Assembly (NCBI GenBank): GCA_945900685.1 | Contig: CAMDJS010000016.1 | Span: 1 to 27,571, forward strand | DNA from: Bordetella parapertussis | Lineage (GTDB): Bacteria > Pseudomonadota > Gammaproteobacteria > Burkholderiales > Burkholderiaceae_C | DNA: 27,571 nt | Direction: 5' to 3' | Part shown: one piece after another, positions 1 through 9,368 of the stretch | How the letters are laid out: each line of letters begins with the position of its first letter | Position numbering within the stretch: the stretch's first letter is position 1 | Position numbers and translations under genes: made by a program | Notes under the pieces: generated by a model | The model's database searches: none | Told to the model about the DNA's origin: nothing | The model's input: the letters and a program-made list of their open reading frames with translations, nothing else

Positions 1-2372
1 ACCGCCGAGCCAAAGCCCAACCAGCCCGGCAGCGTCAAGCGGCATTGGCCCCAACTGAAACCCCAAGGAATGGCACGCAAGTCTTCAATGCGTTGAGACG
101 GTTTGCGCGAAGCCGGACGCGAGCCGATGTTCAAGCCCGCAATTTCGCGCAGCGGCGTGGCTTCGAAAAAATAATCGCTGAAACCCGGTGTGTCATAAAC
201 CAAAGCGCGGTAAGCCTGCATGCTGATGTGCGAGAGCAACTCCGCCGCGTCGGTGAAGGTGCGTGGCGCGCCCTTGCTGGCCGGCAGCAGCGTGGCTTCG
301 AGCGTGGCCGCCACCAAGGTTTCCAAATTGCGTCTGCCCAGCATGGGGTTGGCGTATTTGGAGTTGATGACTTCGCCTTGCTCGGTCAATCGAATTTGCC
401 CGCGCACCGTGCCGGGCGGTTGCGCCAATATGGCATCAAAGCTTGGGCCGCCGCCGCGACCTACCGTGCCGCCGCGCCCGTGGAACAGTCGCAATTTGAT
501 GCCGTGCAATTCCTCTAGTGTGTTGAATACATCGACCAAAGCGATTTCCGCTTGGTACAACGACCAGTTGCTGGTGAAGATGCCGCCGTCTTTGTTGCTG
601 TCCGAATAGCCCAGCATGATGTCTTGTTCGCCGCCGCTGCGCGCGACCAGCGTCGCAATGCCGGGCAGGGCGAAGTAGTCGCGCATGATCTGCGGTGCTT
701 GTTGCAGGTCTTCAATCGTTTCAAACAAGGGCACCACGATCAGCGAGGCCACCGGCGAATCGTTCAGACTGCATGGCATCAACCCGGTTTCTTTTTGCAG
801 CAACAACACTTCCAGCAAATCACTGACGGTTTCGGTGTGGCTGATGATGGCGTGTCTTATCGCGTCGCTGCCGTGGTCAGTGCGTATGCGTTTGGCGGTT
901 TCAAAAATGCTCAACTCGGACACGCTGTGCAAGCTGTAAGCGTGACCGGGAATGCGCAGCGGGCGCGGGTCGTTCAAAGCTTGCAACAACAAAGCCTGGC
1001 GTGCTGCTTCATCGCGTTTCAAGTAATGGCTGTCAATGCCTGCCACTTTAAACAGTTCAGCCACCACCAGTTCATGCTGGTCTGAGCCTTGCCGCAAGTC
1101 CACCGTTGCCAAATGAAAACCAAACACCTGCACCGCACGTATCAACGGGCGCAGTCGCGGCAGTGCCAGCGCTTGCGCATGTTGTGCGCTCAAGGCGTCG
1201 TTCAATGTTTGCAAGTCTTTCAAAAACGCTTGTGCGTCCGCGTACGCAAGCTGCGGCGCTAAAGCATGACGCGGGGCTTGTTTGCCGGTGAGATGCAACA
1301 AGCTGGCGGCCAATTTGGCGTAGATGAAGGTCAGGCTGCGACGGTATGGCTCGTCTTGGCGGTGCGCATTTGTGTCGGGTGAGGAATCGGCCAAGGCTTG
1401 CAGAACTGGCGGCACGCCGACCAGCATGGCCGAGGTGGACAACTCGCTGCCCAGCCAATGCACCTCGCTCAGGTAATGCCGCAACACCACTTCGGCTTGG
1501 CGTTTCATGGCCAGATCCAAAGTGCTTGCGTTCACATTCGGGTTGCCGTCACGGTCCCCCCCCATCCACTGACCCATGCGGAAAAAAGAGGCGATGGGCT
1601 GGCCGCCAAGTTCGTGTTCAAGATCGGCATAGAGCTTGGGTATTTCAGCCAAAAAAGTCGACTCGTAATAGCCCATGGCGTTTTCAATTTAATCGGCCAC
1701 GCTCAATTTGGTGAAGCGCAGCAAACGCGTTTGCCACAGTTGCAACACGCGTGCGCGCACCAGGGCATCGACCTGCGCCAATTGGCGCGCCGTGGTGGCG
1801 TCCGTGCCGCGTGACACAATCTCGTCACGGGTTTGCAAACAAGCGGCGATGCCACGCTCGGCATCCAAAATACTTTTGCGCTGCACCTCGGTCGGGTGCG
1901 CAGTCAGCACTGGCGAAATATGCGCTTGCGTCAGGGCTTGCCTGATCGCTTTGTGGCTGACGCCTGCGGCCTTGAGTTTGCCCAATGATGAAGCCAGGCT
2001 GCCGGTATGCACGTCCCCGGCGCGGTCATGCGCTTGCTGGCGCCTGATGTGATGCTGGTCTTCGGCCAGATTAGCCAAATGACTGAAATAGGTGAACGCG
2101 CGGATCACACTGACCGCTTGCTCGCTGCTGAGCGAGGCCAGGCGTTTTTTGAGGGCAGTTTCTGCCTGCGTATCTGCATCCCGGCGAAACGCCACCGACA
2201 GCCTGCGGATTTGCTCAACCAGCGCGAATGCCTCATCGCCTTCTTGTTCGCGAATGACATCGCCCAGCAGGCGGCCGAGCCAACGGATATCATCTACCAA
2301 GGGTCTTTCTTGGCTGGATAAAAGGGTAGGTTTGCGTGCCGCAGCAGACTTGCGTTGTTTGGAAATAGTCAT
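1..2372 (-). pseudogene. ppc: Phosphoenolpyruvate carboxylase, interrupted by an in-frame TAA and cut by the left edge
   Basis: PEP carboxylase joins bicarbonate to phosphoenolpyruvate to give oxaloacetate, refilling the TCA cycle in the cytoplasm. Translation from ATG 2372 (MTISKQ...) gives 227 residues with the LTAHPTE active-site histidine at about residue 159, then meets TAA at 1689-1691. The same frame then runs without any other stop to base 1. That part carries [10 protein letters not shown] (about 1540-1570), [10 protein letters not shown] (about 585-620), the glycine-rich [14 protein letters not shown] (about 445-487) and IPW...LPGW near the edge, all PEPC landmarks. I read every codon from 1691 to 3 and found no frameshift. 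The stop falls in ...[16 protein letters not shown], where PEPCs usually have D-E-I-E-N, so one G-to-T change (GAA to TAA) explains it. Roughly the last 150 residues lie outside the window. It could be a real nonsense mutation, a read or assembly error, or readthrough. It is divergent from hemC. Confidence 0.9.
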
Positions 2373-2415
2373 GTATGAAACCTGTGACACAGAGGGAAAA
2401 CCACGACGAATGAGC

Positions 2416-2425
2416 ATGCTAGCAT
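2416..2425 (+). promoter_or_regulatory. Possible hemC promoter -10 within a 10-bp palindrome
   Basis: Between the divergent ppc and hemC starts lies the perfect palindrome ATGCTAGCAT. On the plus strand it contains TGC followed by TAGCAT (2420-2425), which fits an extended -10 element. There is no convincing -35. Transcription from here would begin near 2432, just before the first TTG at 2438, which favours the second TTG (2465) as the hemC start. This is weak motif evidence only. Confidence 0.25.
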
Positions 2426-2464
2426 CCACCCGCCCCTTTGATTGACGGCCCTTGGTCCCTAGTT

Positions 2465-3376
2465 TTGAGCACACCCCATCTCACCATCGCAACACGCGAA
2501 AGCCGTCTGGCTTTATGGCAGGCACACCACATGCAAGACTTGTTGCGCGCGCGCGGCTGTCAGGTGGATATTTTGGGCATGACCACCCAAGGCGATCAAA
2601 TTTTGGATCGTTCCCTCAGTAAGGTCGGTGGCAAAGGTTTGTTTGTCAAAGAATTGGAAGTGGCCCTAGAAGAAGGCCGCGCCGATTTGGCGGTGCATTC
2701 GCTCAAAGACGTGCCCATGGACATGCCGCCCGGTTTCGAGCTGGCGTGTGTGATGGAACGCGAGGACCCGCGTGACGCCTGGGTGTCCTCTCGCTATGCC
2801 AAGTTGCAGGAGTTACCGCTGGGCTCGGTGGTCGGCACGTCCAGCCTGCGCCGCACGGTGTTGTTGCGCGCCTTGCGTCCTGATTTATTGATCGAACCAT
2901 TGCGCGGCAACTTGGACACACGTTTGCGCAAATTGGATGAAGGCCAATATGACGGCATTGTGTTGGCCGCCGCAGGCTTGAAGCGCCTCGGATTGTCTGA
3001 GCGCATCCGGCATATTTTTGAAGTCACCGAGATGTTGCCCGCTGCCGGTCAAGGTGCCTTGGGTATCGAAATACGTGCCGCGCGCGGCGATGTGCGATCC
3101 ATTCTTGCGCCCTTGGCTCACCACACCACTTGGCTGGCCGTGGCCGCCGAACGCGCGGTCAGCCGCGCCATGGGCGGCAGTTGCTCCATGCCTTTGGCGG
3201 CGCACGCGGTTTTGCACGGCGATGTGTTGGACTTGCATGCAGCTTGGGGCAACCCGGACAAAACCGAAGCGCCGTTGGTACGCGCCCACAGCCAGGGCGA
3301 GGTGGCCACGCTGGAGGACGCGGAGGCGCTGGGTTTATCCGCAGCGCGTCAATTGCGAGCCCAAGGGGCGGGTTAA
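2465..3376 (+). CDS. hemC: Hydroxymethylbilane synthase (porphobilinogen deaminase)
   Basis: The enzyme polymerises four porphobilinogen molecules into hydroxymethylbilane, the third step from glutamate/ALA to haem, in the cytoplasm. From TTG 2465 the product is 303 residues, starting [20 protein letters not shown], the usual N-terminus of the family. HSLKDVP carries the catalytic Asp (about residue 82). The SSLRR and [12 protein letters not shown] segments bind the growing pyrrole chain. GGSCSMP holds the cysteine (about 240) that anchors the dipyrromethane cofactor. No ATG is available upstream of the conserved TRES motif. TTG 2438 is an alternative that adds nine residues, and neither start has a clear Shine-Dalgarno. 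The stop at 3374-3376 directly abuts the TTG start of hemD, so the two are co-transcribed. It is the first gene of a haem operon transcribed away from ppc. Confidence 0.95.
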   Translation: MSTPHLTIATRESRLALWQAHHMQDLLRARGCQVDILGMTTQGDQILDRSLSKVGGKGLFVKELEVALEEGRADLAVHSLKDVPMDMPPGFELACVMEREDPRDAWVSSRYAKLQELPLGSVVGTSSLRRTVLLRALRPDLLIEPLRGNLDTRLRKLDEGQYDGIVLAAAGLKRLGLSERIRHIFEVTEMLPAAGQGALGIEIRAARGDVRSILAPLAHHTTWLAVAAERAVSRAMGGSCSMPLAAHAVLHGDVLDLHAAWGNPDKTEAPLVRAHSQGEVATLEDAEALGLSAARQLRAQGAG

Positions 3377-4168
3377 TTGGGCACCGGACGCCGTGTCATT
3401 CTGACCCGTCCAGCCTCAGACAGTCAGGCATGGATTCAAGGCCTGCAAGCCGCCGGTTATGAAGTCCTCAACTGGCCTTTGATTGACATCGCACCCGCCG
3501 TAGACCCCGCATTGATTCTTCAAGCGCTGACCGATTGGCAGCAATACCAATCCGTCATGTTTGTGAGCCGCAATGCGGTCACCCATACGTTCAATGCAGG
3601 CAGACCGGCAACCGGCTGGGGCCTCACCCGTTGTTGGGCGACCGGTCCGGGCACCCGCCAGGCGTTGTTGGAAGCAGGCGTGCCCGTGCATTTGATAGAT
3701 GCACCGGCGGCAAATGCCACCCAGTTCGACACCGAGGCTTTGTGGCAAGTGGTTCATCCCCAGTTGCTGACTGACAAACCGGTGTTGATATTGCGCGGCA
3801 GCGAGGCAGACCAAGATGAAAGCGCGGCGCAAGGTGTGGGACGCGATTGGCTGATGCAACAACTGTCGCAAGCGGGCGTGACGGTGAACACCTTGGCGGT
3901 TTACCAGCGCGGTTGTCCTGAGTGGACACATGAGCCATTGAGGCTGGCTAGGCTTGCCGCGTCTGACGGCAGTGTCTGGGTGTTTAGCAGTTCGCAAGCT
4001 GTTTTCAACCTGCAAAAGCTGTTGCCCGGGCAGGATTGGTCAAGGGCGGTGGCGGTGGCTACCCATGAACGCATTGCACAAGCGGCAAGGTCAGCGGGGG
4101 TGCTTCGCTTGCAGGTATGCAAACCCGCCTTGGAAGCATTGCAGTCCTCATTAGAATCGCTGACATGA
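3377..4168 (+). CDS. hemD: Uroporphyrinogen-III synthase
   Basis: HemD closes the linear tetrapyrrole from HemC while inverting ring D, giving uroporphyrinogen III for haem and sirohaem. The 263-residue product (GTGRRVILTRPASDSQAWIQGLQ...) is of normal length. It has the two-lobed pattern of this poorly conserved family: the N-terminal RVILTRP...L...G strand, VMFVSRNAV, a central ILRGSEAD, and the late AVYQRG and VWVFSSSQAV segments. It starts with TTG immediately after the hemC stop (TAATTG), with a G-rich stretch upstream that could act as ribosome-binding site. Its stop overlaps the hemX ATG in ATGA (4165-4168), which points to translational coupling. The family is identified by motif and position; sequence identity across it is low. 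Confidence 0.92.
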   Translation: MGTGRRVILTRPASDSQAWIQGLQAAGYEVLNWPLIDIAPAVDPALILQALTDWQQYQSVMFVSRNAVTHTFNAGRPATGWGLTRCWATGPGTRQALLEAGVPVHLIDAPAANATQFDTEALWQVVHPQLLTDKPVLILRGSEADQDESAAQGVGRDWLMQQLSQAGVTVNTLAVYQRGCPEWTHEPLRLARLAASDGSVWVFSSSQAVFNLQKLLPGQDWSRAVAVATHERIAQAARSAGVLRLQVCKPALEALQSSLESLT

Positions 4169-5229
4169 GCAGTGAACACACCAACAATATATCTACAAGC
4201 ACTGACCCTATTCCCTCAACTGACAGCGTCTCTTGGTGGCGCCAAAAACTACCCGTGTTGGCCACGGTACTTGCCTTACTTTGCGCCTTGGCTTGTCTGC
4301 AACTGTGGCTCAAGCTCTCCACCATGCAAGAACAACTGGCACGACAAAGTGCAGACGCAGGTCAACTCTCCATGCAGGCCAACAGTTCAGCCAAACACGC
4401 CGAAGCACTTTCGCAAGAGACCGCAGCGCGTGTGGCTCTATTGGATGCGCGCTTGAGCGAAGTCGCCTTGCAACGCTCGCAGTTGGAAGAGTTGATGCAA
4501 AGCCTGTCTCGCTCGCGGGATGAAAATTTGGTGGTGGACATCGAGTCCGCCCTCAGTTTGGCGCAACAGCAGGCCGAATTGACCGGCAGTGTGCAGCCCA
4601 TGCTGGCTGCTTTGCAAACGGCGCAAAAACGTTTGAGCAAAATGCCGCAACCTCGCTTGGCGCCTGTACTGCGTGCGCTTCAGCTTGACATTGACCGTCT
4701 GCAGTCGGCTTCTGTGACCGACATACCCGGATTGCTGATTCGATTGGATGAACTCGTGGTGCTGGTTGAAACCTTGCCGGTGATCAACAGCCTGCCCAGC
4801 AACAACCGTGCAGCGCCGACAGCAGACCAAAAACCAGCACCGAGCTGGCCGCAGATCTGGCAGAACAAAGACTGGAGCGCGTTGGGGCAGCGCATCTGGT
4901 TGGAAGTTTCAAGCCTGATACGTGTCAGTCGTATCGAGCAGCCTGAAGCGGTGTTGCTGTCACCTGAGCAAAGTTTTTTTGTGCGCGAGAACGTGAAGCT
5001 GCGCTTATTGAATGCACGTTTGAGTTTGCTCTCGCGACAAATCACCAGCGCACGCAACGATCTGGCCATGGCTGAGCGGGATTTGACGCAATACTTTGAA
5101 TCCGCATCACGCCAAGGACGTACAGCGCAGTCGTTGTTGAAACAAGTGCAGTCCCAGCTTCAACAAACCAGCTTGCCGCGTCTGGATGGTTCGTTGGCGG
5201 CGCTGGCCACTGCCGCTGCAGGCCGCTGA
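4165..5229 (+). CDS. hemX: HemX family membrane protein (putative uroporphyrinogen-III C-methyltransferase-like)
   Basis: This 354-residue protein sits between hemD and hemY, as in many proteobacteria. It has a short polar N-terminus, one transmembrane helix at about residues 29-50 (LPVLATVLALLCALACLQLWL), and then a long heptad-like helical region (about 52-120, QEQLARQSADAGQL..., ending LEELMQSLSRSRDE) that is probably a coiled coil. A mostly helical soluble domain follows and is expected in the periplasm. Homologues are often annotated as uroporphyrinogen-III C-methyltransferase, but no SAM-methyltransferase motif is visible, so I would not assign catalysis. A role as a membrane scaffold for tetrapyrrole enzymes is inference from context. 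ATG 4165 overlaps the hemD stop by four bases. The next gene starts one base after the stop. Confidence 0.85.
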   Translation: MSSEHTNNISTSTDPIPSTDSVSWWRQKLPVLATVLALLCALACLQLWLKLSTMQEQLARQSADAGQLSMQANSSAKHAEALSQETAARVALLDARLSEVALQRSQLEELMQSLSRSRDENLVVDIESALSLAQQQAELTGSVQPMLAALQTAQKRLSKMPQPRLAPVLRALQLDIDRLQSASVTDIPGLLIRLDELVVLVETLPVINSLPSNNRAAPTADQKPAPSWPQIWQNKDWSALGQRIWLEVSSLIRVSRIEQPEAVLLSPEQSFFVRENVKLRLLNARLSLLSRQITSARNDLAMAERDLTQYFESASRQGRTAQSLLKQVQSQLQQTSLPRLDGSLAALATAAAGR

Positions 5230-5230
5230 C

Positions 5231-6517
5231 ATGCGTTGGTCCTTGTGGTTACTCGCGCTGTTTGGGGTGGCCGTGGCCATTGCCTTGGGCTTGAGCATGC
5301 AAATTGGCACAGTGACAGTGTTTGTTGCGCCCTACCGCATCGACATGTCTTTGAACTTGGTGCTGATCGCTTTGTGCGCAGGTTTTTTATTCATGTATGT
5401 TGCCTTGAGTGGATTGCTGCGGGTGACGCAGTTGCCTGCCCAGGCGCGACGCTGGCGCGCCCAACAGCGCGAGCGTTCCGCCCAGCAAGCCTTGCTTCAT
5501 GCCATGGTGATGTGGATGGCCGGGCGGTTTTTACGTTCACGCAAAGCGGCTTTGCAGGCCTTGGTTCAAGTCGACAGTTTGCTGGCGAGCTTGGATGTGG
5601 AAAACCAGTCATCGCTGCGGTTGATGCGCAGTTTGTTGCATCTGCTGGCGGCTGAAACCGCCCATGCACTGCGCGACACCTCTGCGCGCGATCAGCATTT
5701 TCAGCAAGCGCTCGAGCATGAAGAAGGCAGACGCGTTGACCAGAAAACCGAATTGCGGGATGCGGCTTTGTTGAATGCGGCGCGTTGGTCATTGCATGAC
5801 CGTGACGCTCATCAAGCGCATCAATACCTGTCGCAATTGCCGCTCGGTGTGGCACGCCGCACCATGGCATTGCGTTTGCGATTAAAGGCCGACAGGTTGA
5901 GCCAACAGCATTTACCGGCGCTTGACACCGCGCGCTTACTGGCCAAGCACGGCGCGTTTTCCGCCTCACCGGCGCGCAGTTTGTTGCGCGGTTTAGCGGT
6001 GGCTTGTTTGGATGATTGTCATGACGGCAGCCAGATGCAGTCGAGCTGGATTTTGCTCACGCCGCAAGAGCGGGACATGCCAGAGGTGGCGCTGCATGCA
6101 GCCCATCGCTTGCTGAGTGTGCAAGGCGACCCGCAAATTGCGCTCCAGTGGTTGACACCCGTTTGGTTGGAGATGAACAGCAAAGACAGCAAGCTTTCTG
6201 AGGATCAACGTCAAAGATTGGTGAAAACGCTTTCATCCGCTTTGTACGAGGTGGAACCTGACAGTGAATGGCTCGCGCGTATTGAGCAGGCCCGGTTGGT
6301 CAATCCGCGCAGCCTAGAGTTGCAATACCTCAGTGGCATGGTGTGTTTGCGCCATGGCTTATGGGGCAAAGCACAGCAAATGCTCGAGCAAGCGGCGCCT
6401 CGTTTATCTGCTGGCGAGCTGCAGCGACACGCTTGGCGTGCGCTAGCCGAGTTGGCCGAAAACAAAGGCGACAAAGAACAGGCCTTGGCGTGCTGGAAGT
6501 TGTCAGCCAAAGTGTGA
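5231..6517 (+). CDS. hemY: HemY family TPR membrane protein
   Basis: The product is 428 residues. Two N-terminal membrane helices (about 3-22 and 41-60, with the AxxLGLSMQIGTVTVFVAPYRIDMSL loop between them) lead into a long alpha-helical region with TPR-like repeats. Segments such as KAALQALVQVDSLLASL, RDQHFQQALEHEE, GKAQQMLEQAAPRLSAGE and GDKEQALACWKLSA show the alternation of small and hydrophobic residues. This matches the proteobacterial HemY N-terminal domain plus TPR architecture; it is unrelated to the Bacillus protoporphyrinogen oxidase of the same name. Its biochemical role is not established; the hem operon setting suggests organisation of late haem synthesis at the inner membrane. 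ATG 5231 lies one base after the hemX stop. It is the last gene of the operon, followed by the hairpin at 6615-6641. Confidence 0.88.
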   Translation: MRWSLWLLALFGVAVAIALGLSMQIGTVTVFVAPYRIDMSLNLVLIALCAGFLFMYVALSGLLRVTQLPAQARRWRAQQRERSAQQALLHAMVMWMAGRFLRSRKAALQALVQVDSLLASLDVENQSSLRLMRSLLHLLAAETAHALRDTSARDQHFQQALEHEEGRRVDQKTELRDAALLNAARWSLHDRDAHQAHQYLSQLPLGVARRTMALRLRLKADRLSQQHLPALDTARLLAKHGAFSASPARSLLRGLAVACLDDCHDGSQMQSSWILLTPQERDMPEVALHAAHRLLSVQGDPQIALQWLTPVWLEMNSKDSKLSEDQRQRLVKTLSSALYEVEPDSEWLARIEQARLVNPRSLELQYLSGMVCLRHGLWGKAQQMLEQAAPRLSAGELQRHAWRALAELAENKGDKEQALACWKLSAKV

Positions 6518-6553
6518 CTTAGCTTCAACGCCTGCCCGCATACCTTGCCAAGA

Positions 6554-6569
6554 CGCAGCAGTTGCTGCG
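6554..6569. repeat. Compact inverted repeat downstream of hemY
   Basis: CGCAGCA at 6554-6560 and TGCTGCG at 6563-6569 form a perfect 7-bp inverted repeat with only two bases between. A T-rich stretch (about 6584-6596) follows on the plus strand but not immediately. It might act as a 3'-end stabiliser or weak terminator for the hem operon. Confidence 0.35.
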
Positions 6570-6614
6570 GATATCCGTTCACACGTTGTTGTTTATTCAG
6601 CTTCAGAATGAAAA

Positions 6615-6641
6615 AAAGGGCGACCTGACAGGTCGCCCTTT
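6615..6641 (-). terminator. Rho-independent terminator for rne, possibly bidirectional
   Basis: AAAGGGCGACC (6615-6625) and GGTCGCCCTTT (6631-6641) form an 11-bp perfect stem with a five-base loop. The A run at 6611-6617 becomes a U tract on the minus strand, so it ends rne transcription well. On the plus strand only TTTGACTT follows, so it may also end the hem operon, less strongly. It lies between two convergent genes. Confidence 0.85.
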
Positions 6642-6659
6642 GACTTGAAGCCGTCAGGT

Positions 6660-9368
6660 TCAGGTGTTTTCAAACGGCATGTGCATTTGACTCAAGTCTT
6701 TTTTGGTTTCCACCAAAATCAACGGACCTTCATCCAGCACCACTGGCGCAGGACGCTCGCGCGGCACATGCACCGGGCGTGGTTCAGCGGCAATCGCCGC
6801 TTGAATTTGCGCCACGCGTTCGGGGTTGGAGTTGACCCATTGCAGTCCGGAGGATTGCGCCACACCGTGCAGTTGCTCGGTGGGCAAATCGTACGAAGTG
6901 ATTTTGGGCATGCTCTTGGCAGCGACGGCAGTTGAAGCCGCCGGGGCCGGTGCATGTGAATGCCCAGACGCATCAGCGGTTGATACAGGTGCATCTACCG
7001 GTTGCGAATTGCCGTAGGCATCATTTTCCTGAGTGGAACGCGCCTGACGTTCACGTCCGGGACGCTCACGGCCGCGACGTTCGCGGCGTTCATGGGTTTG
7101 TTCGCCGGAGGAAGCGGTTGTGTTGTGATCTGCGACAGAAGTGTCTGTGGGCTGTGCCTGGGCATGTGTTGGCGTTTGCGCGTCTCCATTCAACGGCGTA
7201 TTGTCAGTCGAACCTGCGGGCGGGCGTTCGCCACGGCGACCCCGACCGCGTCTGCCGTCACCGCGCTCACGAGTCTGACGGGCAGGACGCTCACCGGTGT
7301 TGCTGTCAGCGTTGTCGTTGGACGGGTTTTGTGTTTCTGCCACGACTGTTTCATCCAGACGCGGCTCTTGGCGTGGTCTTTCCTGTCTGTCGCCGCGACC
7401 GCCGCGAGCGCTGCGGCCATCCGTGCGTTCGCCACCCCGGGTATCCGGTTTGTCGCCACGTTCGGCGCGCTCAGGGCGTTCTGTGCGTTCACCACGGCCC
7501 TCACTGCGTTCTCCACGGCGTCCGCCGCGTCGTCCATCGGAGCCGCCACGACCGCCGCTGCGGCCGTCACTGCGCTCGCCGGGTTTGGCGCTGCTGGCAG
7601 TTTTGTCGGTGCTTGGTGCAGCGGGTGTGCTGTCGCCGCCGAACAAGCCTTTGAGCCAGCCGAAGAAGCCTTTTTCAGCAGGAGCCGGTGCGCTTGTCGA
7701 TGGTTTCGCAGGTGCACTGCGTGTATCCGCCACACGTGCCGGACGCGCTTCAGCCGCTGGTGCTGGCATGTCAGGCAACACACCTTTGATGACCGGCGTC
7801 TGGCGGTTTGTTGGTTCTTGTGAACGGCGTGTGACGGCGGTCGGGTCTTCGATTTCTTCGGCCATTATGTAGCTGGCTTGGATGCTGTCTAAACGCGGGT
7901 CGTCGTGTTTCAGGCGCTCGAGTTTGTAGTTCGGTGTTTCCAAACCTTTGTTTGGGATCAGCAGCACATGGGTGCGTTGCTTTAACTCGATCTTGGCGAT
8001 TTCAGGACGCTTTTCATTCAACAAGAACGAAGCGACTTCCACCGGCACTTGTGCGTGCACGGCGGCGGTGTTTTCTTTCATCGACTCTTCTTGGATGATT
8101 CGCAAAATTTGCAGCGCCGAGCTTTCGGTGTCGCGCACATGGCCGGAGCCACCGCAACGCGGGCAAGGAATAGATGCGCCTTCTGAGAGCGCCGGGCGCA
8201 AACGCTGGCGGCTCATTTCCATCAAACCAAATTTGCTGATGGTGCCGAACTGCACACGCGCGCGGTCTTGGCGCAGCGCGTCGCGCAAGCGGTTTTCCAC
8301 TTCACGGCGATTTTTCGACTCATCCATCTCGATGAAGTCGATCACGATCAAGCCGCCCAAGTCGCGCAAACGCATTTGGCGCGCGACTTCGTCGGCGGCT
8401 TCCAAGTTGGTGCGGGTGGCGGTTTCTTCGATGTCGCCGCCTTTGATGGCGCGCGCCGAGTTCACGTCCACCGACACCAGCGCTTCGGTGTGGTCGATCA
8501 CGATGGCGCCGCCCAAGGGCAGGGTCACGGTGCGGGCATATGCGGATTCGATCTGATGCTCAATTTGGAACCGGCTAAACAGCGGCGTGTCGTCGCGGTA
8601 GCGTTTCACACGCGCGGCATGTTCGGGCATGACGTGCGCCATGAACTGCTGCGCCTGGTCGTAAATGTCGTCGGTGTCGATCAGGATGTCGCCAATGTCA
8701 TTGTTGAAATAGTCGCGGATGGCGCGAATCACCAGACTGGATTCTTGGTAAATCAGGAACGCGCCCTTGCCGCCCTTGGCTGCGCCGTCAATCGCGGTCC
8801 ACAGTTTGAGCAGGTAGTTCAAGTCCCATTGCAACTCGGGCGCGCTGCGGCCGATACCGGCGGTGCGCGCAATGATGGACATGCCATTGGGGTATTCCAA
8901 CTGATCCATGGCTTCTTTAAGCTCGGCCCGGTCATCGCCTTCAATGCGACGACTGACGCCGCCGCCGCGCGGGTTGTTGGGCATCAGCACCACGTAGCGG
9001 CCAGCCAGTGAAATGAAGGTGGTGAGCGCCGCGCCTTTGTTGCCGCGCTCTTCTTTTTCCACTTGGATCAGCAGTTCCTGGCCTTCGCGGATCACATCTT
9101 GGATGCGCGCCTGGGAAGCGGACACATTGTTGGAGAAATACTGTTTGGAGATTTCTTTGAAGGGCAAAAAGCCATGGCGTTCTTCGCCGTAATCGACAAA
9201 ACAGGCTTCCAGTGAGGGCTCGACGCGAGTGACGACGGCTTTGTAAATATTGCCTTTGCGCTGTTCGCGCCCTTCAATTTCGATTTCGTAGTCGAGCAGT
9301 TTTTGTCCGTCGACGATGGCCAGGCGGCGCTCTTCAGCTTGCGTGGCGTTGATCAGCATCCGTTTCAT
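6660..9368 (-). CDS. rne: Ribonuclease E
   Basis: RNase E is the main endonuclease of mRNA decay and of rRNA/tRNA maturation, cutting single-stranded AU-rich RNA. The 902-residue product starts [21 protein letters not shown]. The S1 domain spans about 35-125. The catalytic DNase I-like domain contains SVDVNS (Asp 301) and IVIDF (Asp 344), the two metal-binding aspartates. The Zn-link CPRCGGSG (Cys 402 and 405) is intact. After about residue 510 the protein is low in complexity. [13 protein letters not shown] (about 567-579) looks like an amphipathic membrane anchor. It is followed by a long Arg/Gly/Glu/Asp-rich tract (about 590-830) of RNA-binding and scaffold type, then a short conserved-looking tail ending MPFENT. 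The scaffold differs from that of E. coli, so partner sites cannot be read off. AAAGGA lies just upstream of the start. The leader is long (see the entry for 9369-9883). Confidence 0.97.
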   Translation of the reverse strand: MKRMLINATQAEERRLAIVDGQKLLDYEIEIEGREQRKGNIYKAVVTRVEPSLEACFVDYGEERHGFLPFKEISKQYFSNNVSASQARIQDVIREGQELLIQVEKEERGNKGAALTTFISLAGRYVVLMPNNPRGGGVSRRIEGDDRAELKEAMDQLEYPNGMSIIARTAGIGRSAPELQWDLNYLLKLWTAIDGAAKGGKGAFLIYQESSLVIRAIRDYFNNDIGDILIDTDDIYDQAQQFMAHVMPEHAARVKRYRDDTPLFSRFQIEHQIESAYARTVTLPLGGAIVIDHTEALVSVDVNSARAIKGGDIEETATRTNLEAADEVARQMRLRDLGGLIVIDFIEMDESKNRREVENRLRDALRQDRARVQFGTISKFGLMEMSRQRLRPALSEGASIPCPRCGGSGHVRDTESSALQILRIIQEESMKENTAAVHAQVPVEVASFLLNEKRPEIAKIELKQRTHVLLIPNKGLETPNYKLERLKHDDPRLDSIQASYIMAEEIEDPTAVTRRSQEPTNRQTPVIKGVLPDMPAPAAEARPARVADTRSAPAKPSTSAPAPAEKGFFGWLKGLFGGDSTPAAPSTDKTASSAKPGERSDGRSGGRGGSDGRRGGRRGERSEGRGERTERPERAERGDKPDTRGGERTDGRSARGGRGDRQERPRQEPRLDETVVAETQNPSNDNADSNTGERPARQTRERGDGRRGRGRRGERPPAGSTDNTPLNGDAQTPTHAQAQPTDTSVADHNTTASSGEQTHERRERRGRERPGRERQARSTQENDAYGNSQPVDAPVSTADASGHSHAPAPAASTAVAAKSMPKITSYDLPTEQLHGVAQSSGLQWVNSNPERVAQIQAAIAAEPRPVHVPRERPAPVVLDEGPLILVETKKDLSQMHMPFENT

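Noticed and set aside
45..1085. Plus-strand open frames over the left part of the window
   Set aside because: They lie opposite the PEPC coding frame, which shows family motifs throughout; the plus-strand products resemble nothing known.
1674..1700. Frameshift as cause of the ppc interruption
   Set aside because: The reading frame is the same before and after the TAA and the expected residues D-x-I-E-N continue on both sides, so it is a substitution and not an indel.
7030..7660. Repeated GC-rich words that look like a repeat array or CRISPR
   Set aside because: They are irregular in length and spacing and encode the Arg/Gly/Glu tract of RNase E; there are no constant repeats with unique spacers.
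6932..7823. Long open frames on the plus strand opposite the rne tail, Cys/Arg/Ala-rich
   Set aside because: They mirror the GC-rich, repetitive codons of the RNase E scaffold; they have no start signal, domain or conserved feature, and rne itself is certain.
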